26,467 nt of DNA from DASWUZ01 sp036401375. GTDB lineage: Bacteria; Acidobacteriota; Terriglobia; Terriglobales; Acidobacteriaceae. Positions 1 to 5,979 of this stretch are shown piece by piece (within the stretch, counting starts at the first letter, position 1; each line of letters starts with the position of its first letter). The stretch spans positions 1 to 26,467 of the forward strand of contig DASWVB010000020.1 of assembly GCA_036401375.1 (NCBI GenBank), given 5' to 3'. Made by a program: the position numbers and the translations under genes. Under the pieces are notes generated by a model. That model was given only the letters and a program-made list of their open reading frames with translations, was not told the DNA's origin and searched no databases.

Positions 1-32
1 TAACCTGAGAGCGCGGACCGGGGAATGGTCAA

Positions 33-108
33 TGGAGCCGACGAGCGGACTTGAACCGCTGACCTGCCGATTACGAATCGGCTGCTCTACCAACTGAGCT
101 ACGTCGGC
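33..108 (-). tRNA. tRNA-Thr (anticodon CGU)
   Basis: On the minus strand this folds as a complete 76-nt cloverleaf. The acceptor stem pairs GCCGACG at the 5' end with CGTCGGC at the 3' end. The D-loop has the usual AGCTCAGTTGGTAGAGC sequence, and the T-arm contains GGTTCAAGTCC. The anticodon stem GCCGA/TCGGC carries the seven-base loop TTCGTAA, so the anticodon is CGU (plus-strand positions 73-75), which reads ACG threonine codons. The discriminator base is U and the terminal CCA is encoded in the DNA (33-35). It stands alone here; no second tRNA is visible within the window. Confidence 0.97.
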
Positions 109-120
109 CTTGCCACTGTG

Positions 121-149
121 ATTGTAACGTCGCGACGTGGCGCAGTAAA
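121..149 (-). promoter_or_regulatory. Sigma-70-type promoter of tRNA-Thr
   Basis: Read on the minus strand, TTTACT (144-149) and TACAAT (121-126) are separated by exactly 17 bases and lie just upstream of the tRNA 5' end at 108. The match is 4 of 6 to the -35 consensus and 5 of 6 to the -10 consensus. The spacer contains a perfect 12-base palindrome, ACGTCGCGACGT, at 127-138. Confidence 0.7.
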
Positions 150-575
150 CCGCGCCGGCCCTGCTCGGCCGCGCCTCCGCGGTGGTTTGAGCCAGGCTAA
201 CGGAACCTGGTCGGGCCGACTGCGTGCGGGATGGCCGAATCTCCCGCCGCGCGGATCGCTGATGACGGGTACAAGCTGACACTAGAAGCGGAAAAGCCGC
301 CCGGCAACGGGGCGGCTTTTCCCAGGGAGAACAGTTCCAACGGAGGCAAAGCCATCAGAACATTCTGGCGAAATAGTATGGTCGGTCGGGGGGGGTGTCA
401 AGCCCAAATGCGCCGGGTAGCGAACCGGAGGCGTGAAGAGGATCAAAAGTCCCACGTTCCTGCTCTGTTCCTGCCTCTCACCGGAGGGTCGGATCCTTCC
501 GCGGTCCGTCCGGGACTGGTGGAGCTAAGATGCCTGGAATGTTCTGCTTAAGGTACAACTTGCACCACAGGGAGG
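150..575. other. Intergenic stretch without a convincing gene
   Basis: Between the tRNA promoter and the first protein gene I see one terminator-like hairpin (292-320) and a run of eight or more G around 385. A 106-codon open frame at 231-551 on the plus strand runs straight through the terminator hairpin. It has no ribosome binding site or recognisable protein features, so I do not call it a gene. Confidence 0.6.
292..320 (-). terminator. Rho-independent terminator (bidirectional shape)
   Basis: AAAAGCCGCC (292-301) pairs perfectly with GGCGGCTTTT (311-320) around a nine-base loop. The stem is flanked by A and T runs on both strands. It lies about 255 bases downstream of the minus-strand DUF6599-like gene, so it is the most likely end of that transcript. 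It could also stop plus-strand transcription. Confidence 0.75.
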
Positions 576-1811
576 CTATTTTACGTGCGGGGAGGCCTGC
601 CTGCTTTCCGGCGGGACGTAGTCGTCCTCCAGGCGCAGGCTGATGAACTCGACATCGTTCAGGGTGGAGACCGGTTTTCCGCGCAGGCGCCGGTAGAGCG
701 CGCGTCCGCCGCCGAGGAAGACCCCAACCACCAGTGCCGCGCCGCAGAGCATGGCCGAGAGGGCGACGATGCTGAGCAGGATGTGCCCCGTCTTCGAAAT
801 CTCGCTGTTGTAGCCCTTGGGATCGTTCCAGGTAACCTCGGCGAGGTAGTTCACCTGCCCGATCAGCTTGTGCGCCTCGACCTCGGTCAGCAGGCCACTG
901 GTGACGGCGACTATGGGTCCGCTGCGCCGGCAGAGCAGCGCCTGTGGCGAGCTGTCGGCCAGAGGCTGCGGCCAGGCCGTCGCGGGGGTCGCAGCGCCAG
1001 GATTGCTGGTCTTCAGGAATGCCTCGATCGCACGCTGGCGCTCGGCAGCGAGCTGGGGCGTCGGGTAGTTGATCAGGGTGAGCGTGCCGTCGTTGTCGCG
1101 TCCGGAGTAGATCGCAGTCAGCACCTCGGCACCCCGCTCGAACCCGACCAGCGACGGCGGCAGTGCTCCGCCGCTGCGCACGTAACCTGCGGGACCGAGC
1201 GAATACCTGGTGGTGAGTGGGGCAAGCGCGACTGGAGCGATGCCGTTCACCGGCAGATAGCGCGGCAATGTCGGCTCGACGGCTGCGCTGCCCGCCGCTG
1301 CGGGCAGCAACTGCGACAGCTCGCGGAGCTCAGAGGCATAGGTCGCGCTGAGGTGGTCAAAGGTAGCGTCGACCACCGTAGTGCCCTGCCAGAAGAGGAT
1401 GTGCTGCCCGTCGTTTGCCGCGCCCTGCCCGATCTCCTCCGGCCGCATGCCGGGCCGGCGATAGAAGGTGTAGGCAGCGTAGGCGCCGGATGCATCGACG
1501 AAGGACATGGCACGGATGCTGAGTTTGCCGGTGTCCCGGGTGTACTCCCCCGCGGCGAAGGAGGCGAAGCCGTCTTCCCGGAGGACGTCTGCGTTGGTCT
1601 GGTCGGCGGTGGCGGGGCTGGCGCTCTGCTGAGGCGGGTGGCTGAGCGTCCATCCGGCGAAGTCGCCTGGAAGCAGCGCAGTGGTCTTCGCGGGCCTTGC
1701 GGCGGCGGCGACCGGCTTCGCGGTGGTGCTCTGGGCAGTCGCCAGAGGTATCGAGGCGGGCAGCAGGACGAGAGCTGACAGGGCGGCGAGGGCGCCGGTG
1801 CGTCGGTGCAT
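576..1811 (-). CDS. DUF6599-like exported protein with C-terminal membrane anchor
   Basis: This is a 411-residue protein of unknown function that resembles the DUF6599 family common in acidobacteria; I recognise it by pattern, not by a search. I start it at the ATG at 1811 because that codon is followed directly by a signal peptide (MHRRTGALAALSALVLLPAS, cleavage near ATAQ). The frame stays open to 2024, but the extra residues look non-coding. After an Ala/Pro-rich linker comes a long soluble domain with the motif LLPGDFAGW. A single membrane helix at about residues 343-366 is followed by a basic, then acidic cytoplasmic tail. It probably sits in the inner membrane with most of its mass outside the cytoplasm. 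The four-helix membrane gene lies upstream on the same strand, 131 bases away. The ribosome binding site is weak, so the start is not certain. Confidence 0.8.
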   Translation of the reverse strand: MHRRTGALAALSALVLLPASIPLATAQSTTAKPVAAAARPAKTTALLPGDFAGWTLSHPPQQSASPATADQTNADVLREDGFASFAAGEYTRDTGKLSIRAMSFVDASGAYAAYTFYRRPGMRPEEIGQGAANDGQHILFWQGTTVVDATFDHLSATYASELRELSQLLPAAAGSAAVEPTLPRYLPVNGIAPVALAPLTTRYSLGPAGYVRSGGALPPSLVGFERGAEVLTAIYSGRDNDGTLTLINYPTPQLAAERQRAIEAFLKTSNPGAATPATAWPQPLADSSPQALLCRRSGPIVAVTSGLLTEVEAHKLIGQVNYLAEVTWNDPKGYNSEISKTGHILLSIVALSAMLCGAALVVGVFLGGGRALYRRLRGKPVSTLNDVEFISLRLEDDYVPPESRQASPHVK

Positions 1812-1942
1812 ACGAATCTTTGACGAGACTACCACCTGTTCGGATTTGGCGGCCTTCACCCGCTTTGACTGGATGCACTTCGCGGGAGGTGCGCTGGCGC
1901 TGCCGGTACAGTCCCACCCTGCAAACGCCGGGAGCCAAGCTC

Positions 1943-2347
1943 TCAACGGCTCTTGAGCAGGGTGAACCATGCCGGCAGAGAGTAGAGCAGCAGCCAGGTG
2001 CGCCACGCAAAGCCGGTCGCGCATTGCGTCCAGTGGATGCGGCTGCCCGCCAGAAAAAACACAATCAGCAGTACCAGGATCCCGTGGGTCAGTGCTCGAT
2101 AAGTTCTATAGGTCGATTGCCTGGCTGACTCTGAGATTCTGTTCTGCGTGATCAACGCCAGCACAAATGCCAACAGCCCCAGCACAAAGGCGAGCGCCAC
2201 GTCAGCCGTTCCCCACCACCGCGGCAGTGAGCCGGGGTCGCCGGTCAGGCCAGCGGCTGTCGGGAACAAGGCGGATACGAAAAAAAGTGCCGCCGATCCC
2301 AGTGCGATTCCGTACCGCCAGCCATTGTGGCCCGAGTTCATGCTCAT
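1943..2347 (-). CDS. Small membrane protein with four predicted helices
   Basis: This 134-residue protein has hydrophobic segments at about 13-35, 49-67, 86-101 and 112-130. I do not recognise the family. The frame is open on the minus strand to 3286, but the upstream part is only the antisense of the methyltransferase gene. I therefore start at the ATG at 2347 (MSMNSGHNGW); a second ATG two codons later (2341) is equally possible, with GAAG upstream. It precedes the DUF6599-like gene on the same strand and diverges from the methyltransferase, with a 111-base gap. Its hydrophobicity pattern and position support a real gene. Its function is unknown. Confidence 0.6.
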   Translation of the reverse strand: MSMNSGHNGWRYGIALGSAALFFVSALFPTAAGLTGDPGSLPRWWGTADVALAFVLGLLAFVLALITQNRISESARQSTYRTYRALTHGILVLLIVFFLAGSRIHWTQCATGFAWRTWLLLYSLPAWFTLLKSR

Positions 2348-2458
2348 CGGATCTTCAGATCGCTCGTTCCCGGCTCTCATCCGGCTGGAAGCCTCGCCGG
2401 GTGAGTATATAAGGATAAGGACACGCGTGCCCGTTCGCCTGCCCGGCAGGCCAAGCTT

Positions 2459-3307
2459 ATGGAAGAGAATCGGCCCAGCGCCACCGCTCAGAAAGTCGCC
2501 ATCCGCCGCGCCGCGCATCAACTCCTCGACGATCCGCTCGTCTTTGCAGATCCACTGGCGGTGCGCATCATCGGTCCACGGGCGTCGACGACACTGCTGG
2601 CGGCGCCGGAGAAATTTCAGACCAGAAGCTCGCGTTATCTGCGCGCTCTGATTGCGGCCCGCAGCCGCTTTGCGCTGGATGAGCTTGCCCTGGCTGTCGA
2701 TCGCGGAGTTCGTCAGCTGGTCGTGCTGGGTGCGGGCCTCGATACCTTCGCTTATCAGAACCCTTACCCCGGACTGCGGGTCTTTGAGGTCGATCACCCG
2801 GCAACCCAGTTGTGGAAGCGGGAGCGGCTCGAGCTGGTGGGAATTGCGGCTCCCGAGTCGCTTACCTTCGCGCCCGTAAACTTTGAGCGCGAGACGGTCG
2901 AGGAGGGTCTGCTGCGCGCGGGATACAGTGCGGCCGATCCCGCCTTGTTCTCGTGGCTCGGAGTGACCCCTTACCTCACCAGCGAGACCACGCTGAATAC
3001 TCTGCGCCTCATCCGCGCTCTCTCGCCGCGCAATGGAGTGGTCTTCGATTTCGCGGTGCCGCCGGAGAGCCTCAGCGGTTCCCGCCGGGCTGCATTCGAC
3101 GAACTCGCGGCGCGGGTCGCGTCGGTGGGCGAGCCCTTCGTTGGTTTCTTCGACCCGGCCGGGCTGCGCCAGGCCCTTGAGGAGATCGGCTTTCCCTCGA
3201 TCCAACTGCTGGACGCCAAAGCCATCGATGGCCGCTACTTCAAGGGTCGTGAGGACGGCCTGCGCGTGGAGGGCAGCGTCGCCCACCTGGTCTGCGCAAC
3301 GGGCTAG
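2459..3307 (+). CDS. SAM-dependent methyltransferase, leucine carboxyl methyltransferase family
   Basis: This 282-residue protein belongs to the LCM/PPM O-methyltransferase group, which uses S-adenosylmethionine to methylate carboxyl or hydroxyl groups; the substrate here is unknown. The N-terminus (about 10-70) has the family's helix with DDPLVFADPLA and the SSRYLRALIAARSRF segment. Motif I for SAM binding is VVLGAGLDTFAY (88-99), followed by the acidic FEVDHP loop (109-114) and a SWLGVTPYL segment. The length is usual for the family. The ATG at 2459 lacks a clear ribosome binding site, but the N-terminus aligns with family expectation. There is no signal peptide, so it is cytoplasmic. It is separated by about 100 bases from the following ArsR gene, which has its own promoter, so it is probably a single-gene unit. 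Confidence 0.88.
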   Translation: MEENRPSATAQKVAIRRAAHQLLDDPLVFADPLAVRIIGPRASTTLLAAPEKFQTRSSRYLRALIAARSRFALDELALAVDRGVRQLVVLGAGLDTFAYQNPYPGLRVFEVDHPATQLWKRERLELVGIAAPESLTFAPVNFERETVEEGLLRAGYSAADPALFSWLGVTPYLTSETTLNTLRLIRALSPRNGVVFDFAVPPESLSGSRRAAFDELAARVASVGEPFVGFFDPAGLRQALEEIGFPSIQLLDAKAIDGRYFKGREDGLRVEGSVAHLVCATG

Positions 3308-3359
3308 GAGTCAAGGCCCCACAGTCAGCCGCGTTCGCGCGCCGCTGTGGAAAAGCTAT

Positions 3360-3375
3360 TCAACCGAGTGGTTGA
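3360..3375. promoter_or_regulatory. ArsR operator site O1 (overlaps -35)
   Basis: TCAACCGAGTGGTTGA is an inverted repeat with perfect 6-base arms and a 4-base centre. Its right arm overlaps the -35 element of the ArsR promoter. A second, near-identical site begins 41 bases downstream, about four helical turns, so both lie on the same face of the DNA. The regulator is inferred to be the ArsR protein encoded immediately downstream. Confidence 0.7.
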
Positions 3376-3400
3376 CAAGGACGGCGACCTCTACTACTAT
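3372..3400 (+). promoter_or_regulatory. Promoter of the plus-strand arsR module
   Basis: A consensus -35 TTGACA (3372-3377) is followed, after exactly 17 bases, by TACTAT (3395-3400). Transcription should start about 6-8 bases later, within a base or two of the ATG at 3409, which would give a leaderless or almost leaderless mRNA. That agrees with the lack of a Shine-Dalgarno sequence before this gene. Operator sites overlap the -35 and abut the -10. Confidence 0.75.
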
Positions 3401-3416
3401 TCAACCAGATGGTTAA
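3401..3416. promoter_or_regulatory. ArsR operator site O2 (contains the start codon)
   Basis: TCAACCAGATGGTTAA repeats the O1 pattern with one imperfect pair. It begins at the base after the -10 element and contains the ATG (3409-3411) and the GTT valine codon of arsR. The first two residues of the protein (Met-Val) are therefore written in operator sequence. Confidence 0.65.
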
Positions 3417-3747
3417 GCAGAGCAATGCCGCACGGCTGGACTCGATCTTCCACGCACTCTCCGATCCCACCCGCAGATCCATCCTGCGGGGACTTGCAAG
3501 CCGGGAGAAGTCAGTCAGCGAGATCGCGAAGCCTCACCCGGTCTCACTCGCCGCCGTCTCGAAGCACCTCAAGGTGCTCGAGGCGGCGGAGCTGATCGCG
3601 AGGGAGAGGCGGGGCAACTTCCAGATCGTGCGTTTAAAGGCGGCAAATCTGAGGCCTGCAGAACAGTGGCTGGCCTATTACGACAAATTCTGGAACCAGC
3701 AGCTGGATGCACTCCAGACCTACATGGAAGGAGATCAGGATGATTGA
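3409..3747 (+). CDS. ArsR-family transcriptional repressor (plus module)
   Basis: This 112-residue winged-helix regulator has the typical ArsR core: LDSIFHALSDPTRRSILRGL in the first helices, then the recognition helix region VSLAAVSKHLKVLEAAELI, then the wing (ARERRGNFQIVRL). No metal-binding cysteine motif is present, so it is probably not a metal sensor. ArsR proteins paired with SRPBCC genes are widespread, and most are thought to repress their own operon until a ligand binds. The start at 3409 is fixed by the promoter and operator layout; there is no ribosome binding site. It overlaps the SRPBCC gene by 8 bases, indicating translational coupling. Confidence 0.93.
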   Translation: MVKQSNAARLDSIFHALSDPTRRSILRGLASREKSVSEIAKPHPVSLAAVSKHLKVLEAAELIARERRGNFQIVRLKAANLRPAEQWLAYYDKFWNQQLDALQTYMEGDQDD

Positions 3748-4210
3748 AGCAATGGCGGCAGAGGGCTTGAAGCTCGAAGTGAAGCGGGTGATCCGGGCGG
3801 ACCGTTCGCGGGTCTTCTCAGCGTGGACCAATCCCGAGATACTCAAGAAATGGTTCGGTCCTGCAACCATGATCACGTCAGCGGCCAGCGCCGATCCACG
3901 GGCCGGCGGCAGCTATCGTATCGAGATGCAGCGCATCGAGCAGAGGACGGCGGAGATGCAGTGCAGCGACAAATCCACGGCGACCGGAGTGTATGAGCAG
4001 ATCATCCCGAACGAGTTGCTGAGCTTCACATGGCACGGCAACTGGGTTGTCGACGAAGAGACCCTGGTGACGGTGCGCTTCAAAGATGTAGCTGGAGGTA
4101 CGGAGGTGACTCTGACGCACGAGCACTTCTCGACCGCGGATCTCAGGGACCGGCACGAGCAGGGCTGGACGGGCTCGCTCGAGAAGCTCACTGCTTACCT
4201 TGAAGGCTAA
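3740..4210 (+). CDS. SRPBCC / AHSA1-domain protein (plus module)
   Basis: This 156-residue protein has a single SRPBCC domain of the AHSA1 type, a helix-grip fold with a deep hydrophobic cavity that binds small lipophilic ligands. Seen motifs are VKRVIRADRSRVFSAWTNPE near the N-terminus, KKWFGPA, the GGSYRIEM strand, the TWHGNW strand, and the C-terminal helix EQGWTGSLEKLTAYL. I chose the ATG at 3740 because GGAAGGAGATCAGG directly precedes it and it overlaps the arsR stop; an upstream start would only read arsR sequence. Its likely role is to bind or handle the compound the ArsR regulator responds to, but no ligand is known. Confidence 0.92.
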   Translation: MIEAMAAEGLKLEVKRVIRADRSRVFSAWTNPEILKKWFGPATMITSAASADPRAGGSYRIEMQRIEQRTAEMQCSDKSTATGVYEQIIPNELLSFTWHGNWVVDEETLVTVRFKDVAGGTEVTLTHEHFSTADLRDRHEQGWTGSLEKLTAYLEG

Positions 4211-4250
4211 GGACACGAGCCAACACAGGACGGGCGGGGAGGATCGCGGT

Positions 4251-4634
4251 ATGGATGCCTCCCCGCCCCGAGTATCGGCAGGCAGCGACGACCTGCAAAG
4301 CTGGGCGGAGCGCGTGCTGCTGGCACTTCCCGAGGCCAGGGTCACGTGGAGGGCTGGTCGTCCGACCTTTACCGTTCAGGACAAGATCTTCGCGTTTACC
4401 GGCGGTCGCGGCGGCACGGTGATCAAGCTGCCGGAGCCCCGGGCACGCGCGCTGGTCGCCTCGGAAGAGGCGGTTGTGTTGACGATGGGCAAACGGGCGA
4501 TGCGGGAGTGGATCGTCGTGCCGCCCACCTGGACTGAGGCCCACCTCGAGCTATTGCGGCAGGCCGCCGCCTACGTCACGAGCCTTGTGCAGGAGACTCG
4601 CGTACCTGCTCCGAAACAGAAGAGGCAGAGGTAG
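4251..4634 (+). CDS. MmcQ/YjbR-like protein (DUF419)
   Basis: This is a 127-residue protein of the MmcQ/YjbR family, small proteins with a CyaY-like fold whose function is not established. Supporting features are the LALPEARVTWRAGRPTFTV segment, FAFTGGRGGTVIKLPEP, and the C-terminal segment IVVPPTWTEAHLELLRQAA, all typical of the family. The ATG at 4251 has GGGGAGGA at 4236-4243 in front of it; a TTG at 4200, overlapping the SRPBCC stop, is a less likely start. It is the third gene of the plus-strand ArsR module. Its last 59 bases overlap the 3' end of the minus-strand membrane gene. Confidence 0.82.
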   Translation: MDASPPRVSAGSDDLQSWAERVLLALPEARVTWRAGRPTFTVQDKIFAFTGGRGGTVIKLPEPRARALVASEEAVVLTMGKRAMREWIVVPPTWTEAHLELLRQAAAYVTSLVQETRVPAPKQKRQR

Positions 4635-5001
4635 TCGCGTACGCTTTCCTCTCGTGGCTGATGCCGCTCAGAGTCCGGACGCTCATGATGATGAGTACAA
4701 GAGTGACTCCACCCTGGATCAATACCCGAAAATCGAAGACGTTGCCGATCAACCTGCCAAAGGTATAAACCAGGACCATCTGCGCAAGGTTTCCGGCCAG
4801 GGTCACCGCGGCCAGCTTACCGTCGCCCGGTCTGCCTGCCCGCAGCAGGTTCAAGGCTGCGAGCAACAACTCTGCGAAGCTGGCCGAGAGCGCCCACAGC
4901 AGCGCCATGGCTTGCGTTTTATATGCGGCGTAGGAGCCCATCGCGTGTCCCAGGGCTCCCACGATCATCAAGCATCCGAATACGCGGTCCAGGGTCCTCA
5001 T
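4576..5001 (-). CDS. Small multi-helix membrane protein (minus ArsR module)
   Basis: This 141-residue protein has four hydrophobic segments, at about 8-24, 28-45, 60-75 and 88-106, and then a polar tail. I do not recognise a named family; the size and pattern recall small DoxX-like or DUF membrane proteins, but nothing specific supports that. The ATG at 5001 overlaps the stop of the upstream SRPBCC gene as ATGA, which argues for translational coupling and membership of the minus-strand ArsR operon. Its 3' end overlaps the YjbR-like gene by 59 bases, tail to tail. Confidence 0.75.
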   Translation of the reverse strand: MRTLDRVFGCLMIVGALGHAMGSYAAYKTQAMALLWALSASFAELLLAALNLLRAGRPGDGKLAAVTLAGNLAQMVLVYTFGRLIGNVFDFRVLIQGGVTLVLIIMSVRTLSGISHERKAYATTSASSVSEQVRESPAQGS

Positions 5002-5528
5002 CCGGCACTTTCCCTCAATGCTTCTCCGGCCCCTGAGTGATTGGCGTGCGCATCGGATTCCACGTGCGCCTTGAAATCTTCGAGAACACGCAGCCACCCT
5101 CCGGCGGTATCTGTATTGTCGCGCATCGTCTGCCAGCCCTCGCCGTGACGATCGAAATGGCGATGCACGAGTTCGACGCGCGTCTGAGAGTCGCCGAGCG
5201 CCGTGAATCGAACCTCGACTTCGCTGGCCCTCGTCATGTCAGGATTGAACTGCCAGTCCAGCCCGATGTTCCACGACAGCAGCACGCGGGCCGGCGGCTC
5301 CCATGCAAGCACGGTACCCCAGTTGCACTGCGCGCCATTGGTCGCAACCTCATACCAGCGGCCGCCTGCAGCGGGCTCGATGATGGCGGTTTCATAGGGG
5401 TTGCGTCCGATGTGGTGACTTGCCGGCCACCATCGCCCGATGTCCCCAGTGAACAGGTCAAAGGCACGTGATTGCGCCGTGTTAATCACGACCTCTTTTC
5501 TTACGGCTTCGATGACGCTTTCTTCCAT
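4998..5528 (-). CDS. SRPBCC-domain protein (minus module)
   Basis: This 176-residue protein has one SRPBCC/AHSA1-type domain. Features are VRKEVVINTAQSRAFDLFTG at the N-terminus, RWWPASHHIG, the GGRWYEV strand, the WEPPARVLLSWNIG strand, and HRHFDRHGEGWQTMRDNT leading into the C-terminal helix. It is a clear but distant homologue of the SRPBCC protein of the plus module. The ATG at 5528 follows AAGGAGAAGAAGC, a strong ribosome binding site placed inside the 3' end of the arsR gene, with which it overlaps by 47 bases. The cavity ligand is unknown. It is co-transcribed with arsR and the membrane gene. Confidence 0.9.
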   Translation of the reverse strand: MEESVIEAVRKEVVINTAQSRAFDLFTGDIGRWWPASHHIGRNPYETAIIEPAAGGRWYEVATNGAQCNWGTVLAWEPPARVLLSWNIGLDWQFNPDMTRASEVEVRFTALGDSQTRVELVHRHFDRHGEGWQTMRDNTDTAGGWLRVLEDFKAHVESDAHANHSGAGEALRESAG

Positions 5529-5862
5529 GCTTCTTCTCCTTTTCACGCTGTGGTTTTGCTTCTGCCTCTGCTGCGTCCTGGAAGGATGCCAGCGCATCGC
5601 TCCACATCCTGTCGAAGTGTGCGCGCAACTCTGCCAGCGCGTCGGGATCGGCGCGGTAGACGGTGCGCCGGCCATCGCGCGCGCTCAGAATCAGACGCGC
5701 ATCCTTGAGGATGCGGAGATGCTGGGAGACGGCGGGCCGGCTGATCGGAAATCGGCTCGCCAGGTCGACCACGGCTTGCGGAGCCCGCGCGAGCGACTCC
5801 AGGATCGCAAGGCGGGTGCGGTCTCCGGTGGCCTCAAGCCGCACTTTCAGGTAAGCAGTCAC
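5482..5862 (-). CDS. ArsR-family transcriptional repressor (minus module)
   Basis: This 126-residue winged-helix regulator carries VRLEATGDRTRLAILESLAR, the recognition helix region FPISRPAVSQHLRILKDARL, and the wing SARDGRRTVY followed by RADPDAL. It has no cysteine-based metal site. The start is GTG at 5862, the first codon of the open frame, and it has no Shine-Dalgarno; the promoter layout suggests a leaderless mRNA. The last 28 residues are strikingly Lys/Arg-rich because this stretch of DNA also carries the purine-rich ribosome binding site and first codons of the next gene. The regulator probably represses its own operon from the palindromes at 5851-5883. Confidence 0.9.
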   Translation of the reverse strand: MTAYLKVRLEATGDRTRLAILESLARAPQAVVDLASRFPISRPAVSQHLRILKDARLILSARDGRRTVYRADPDALAELRAHFDRMWSDALASFQDAAEAEAKPQREKEKKHGRKRHRSRKKRGRD

Positions 5863-5883
5863 TTACCGTAAGCTAACGCTTAC
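5851..5883. promoter_or_regulatory. Operator array of the minus-strand arsR
   Basis: Four half-sites alternate in orientation: GTAAG (5851), CTTAC (5862), GTAAG (5868) and CTTAC (5879). Neighbouring pairs form the perfect palindromes CTTACCGTAAG (5862-5872) and GTAAGCTAACGCTTAC (5868-5883). The array covers the -10 region, the GTG start (5860-5862) and the next codons. The binding protein is inferred to be the ArsR encoded here. Confidence 0.7.
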
Positions 5884-5899
5884 TGCTCATGCCCGTCAA
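5870..5899 (-). promoter_or_regulatory. Promoter of the minus-strand arsR module
   Basis: On the minus strand TTGACG (5894-5899) is followed after 18 bases by TAGCTT (5870-5875). The -10 match is weak. The -10 ends 7 bases before the GTG start, so the mRNA would begin at or next to the start codon. Confidence 0.45.
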
Positions 5900-5979
5900 G
5901 TGCTCGCTGTGAGCAAAGTTGGGCAGAACAAGCAAGAGCCGCGGCGTAAAAGGAAGTCCGGAGCATCGCCGGCATCTGC

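Noticed and set aside
231..551. 106-codon plus-strand frame after the tRNA
   Set aside because: It runs through a terminator hairpin and a poly-G run, has no ribosome binding site and resembles no protein.
585..1778. Long plus-strand open frame of 397 codons
   Set aside because: It is antisense to the DUF6599-like gene, whose signal peptide and membrane helix show that the minus strand is coding. The plus product has no recognisable features.
2348..3286. N-terminal extension of the minus-strand membrane protein
   Set aside because: It lies opposite the methyltransferase gene, which has clear family motifs. The extension is low in structure and only reflects the GC-rich absence of stops.
4200..4250. 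TTG start at 4200 for the YjbR-like protein
   Set aside because: It would add 17 polar residues unlike the family, and the ATG at 4251 has a strong ribosome binding site.
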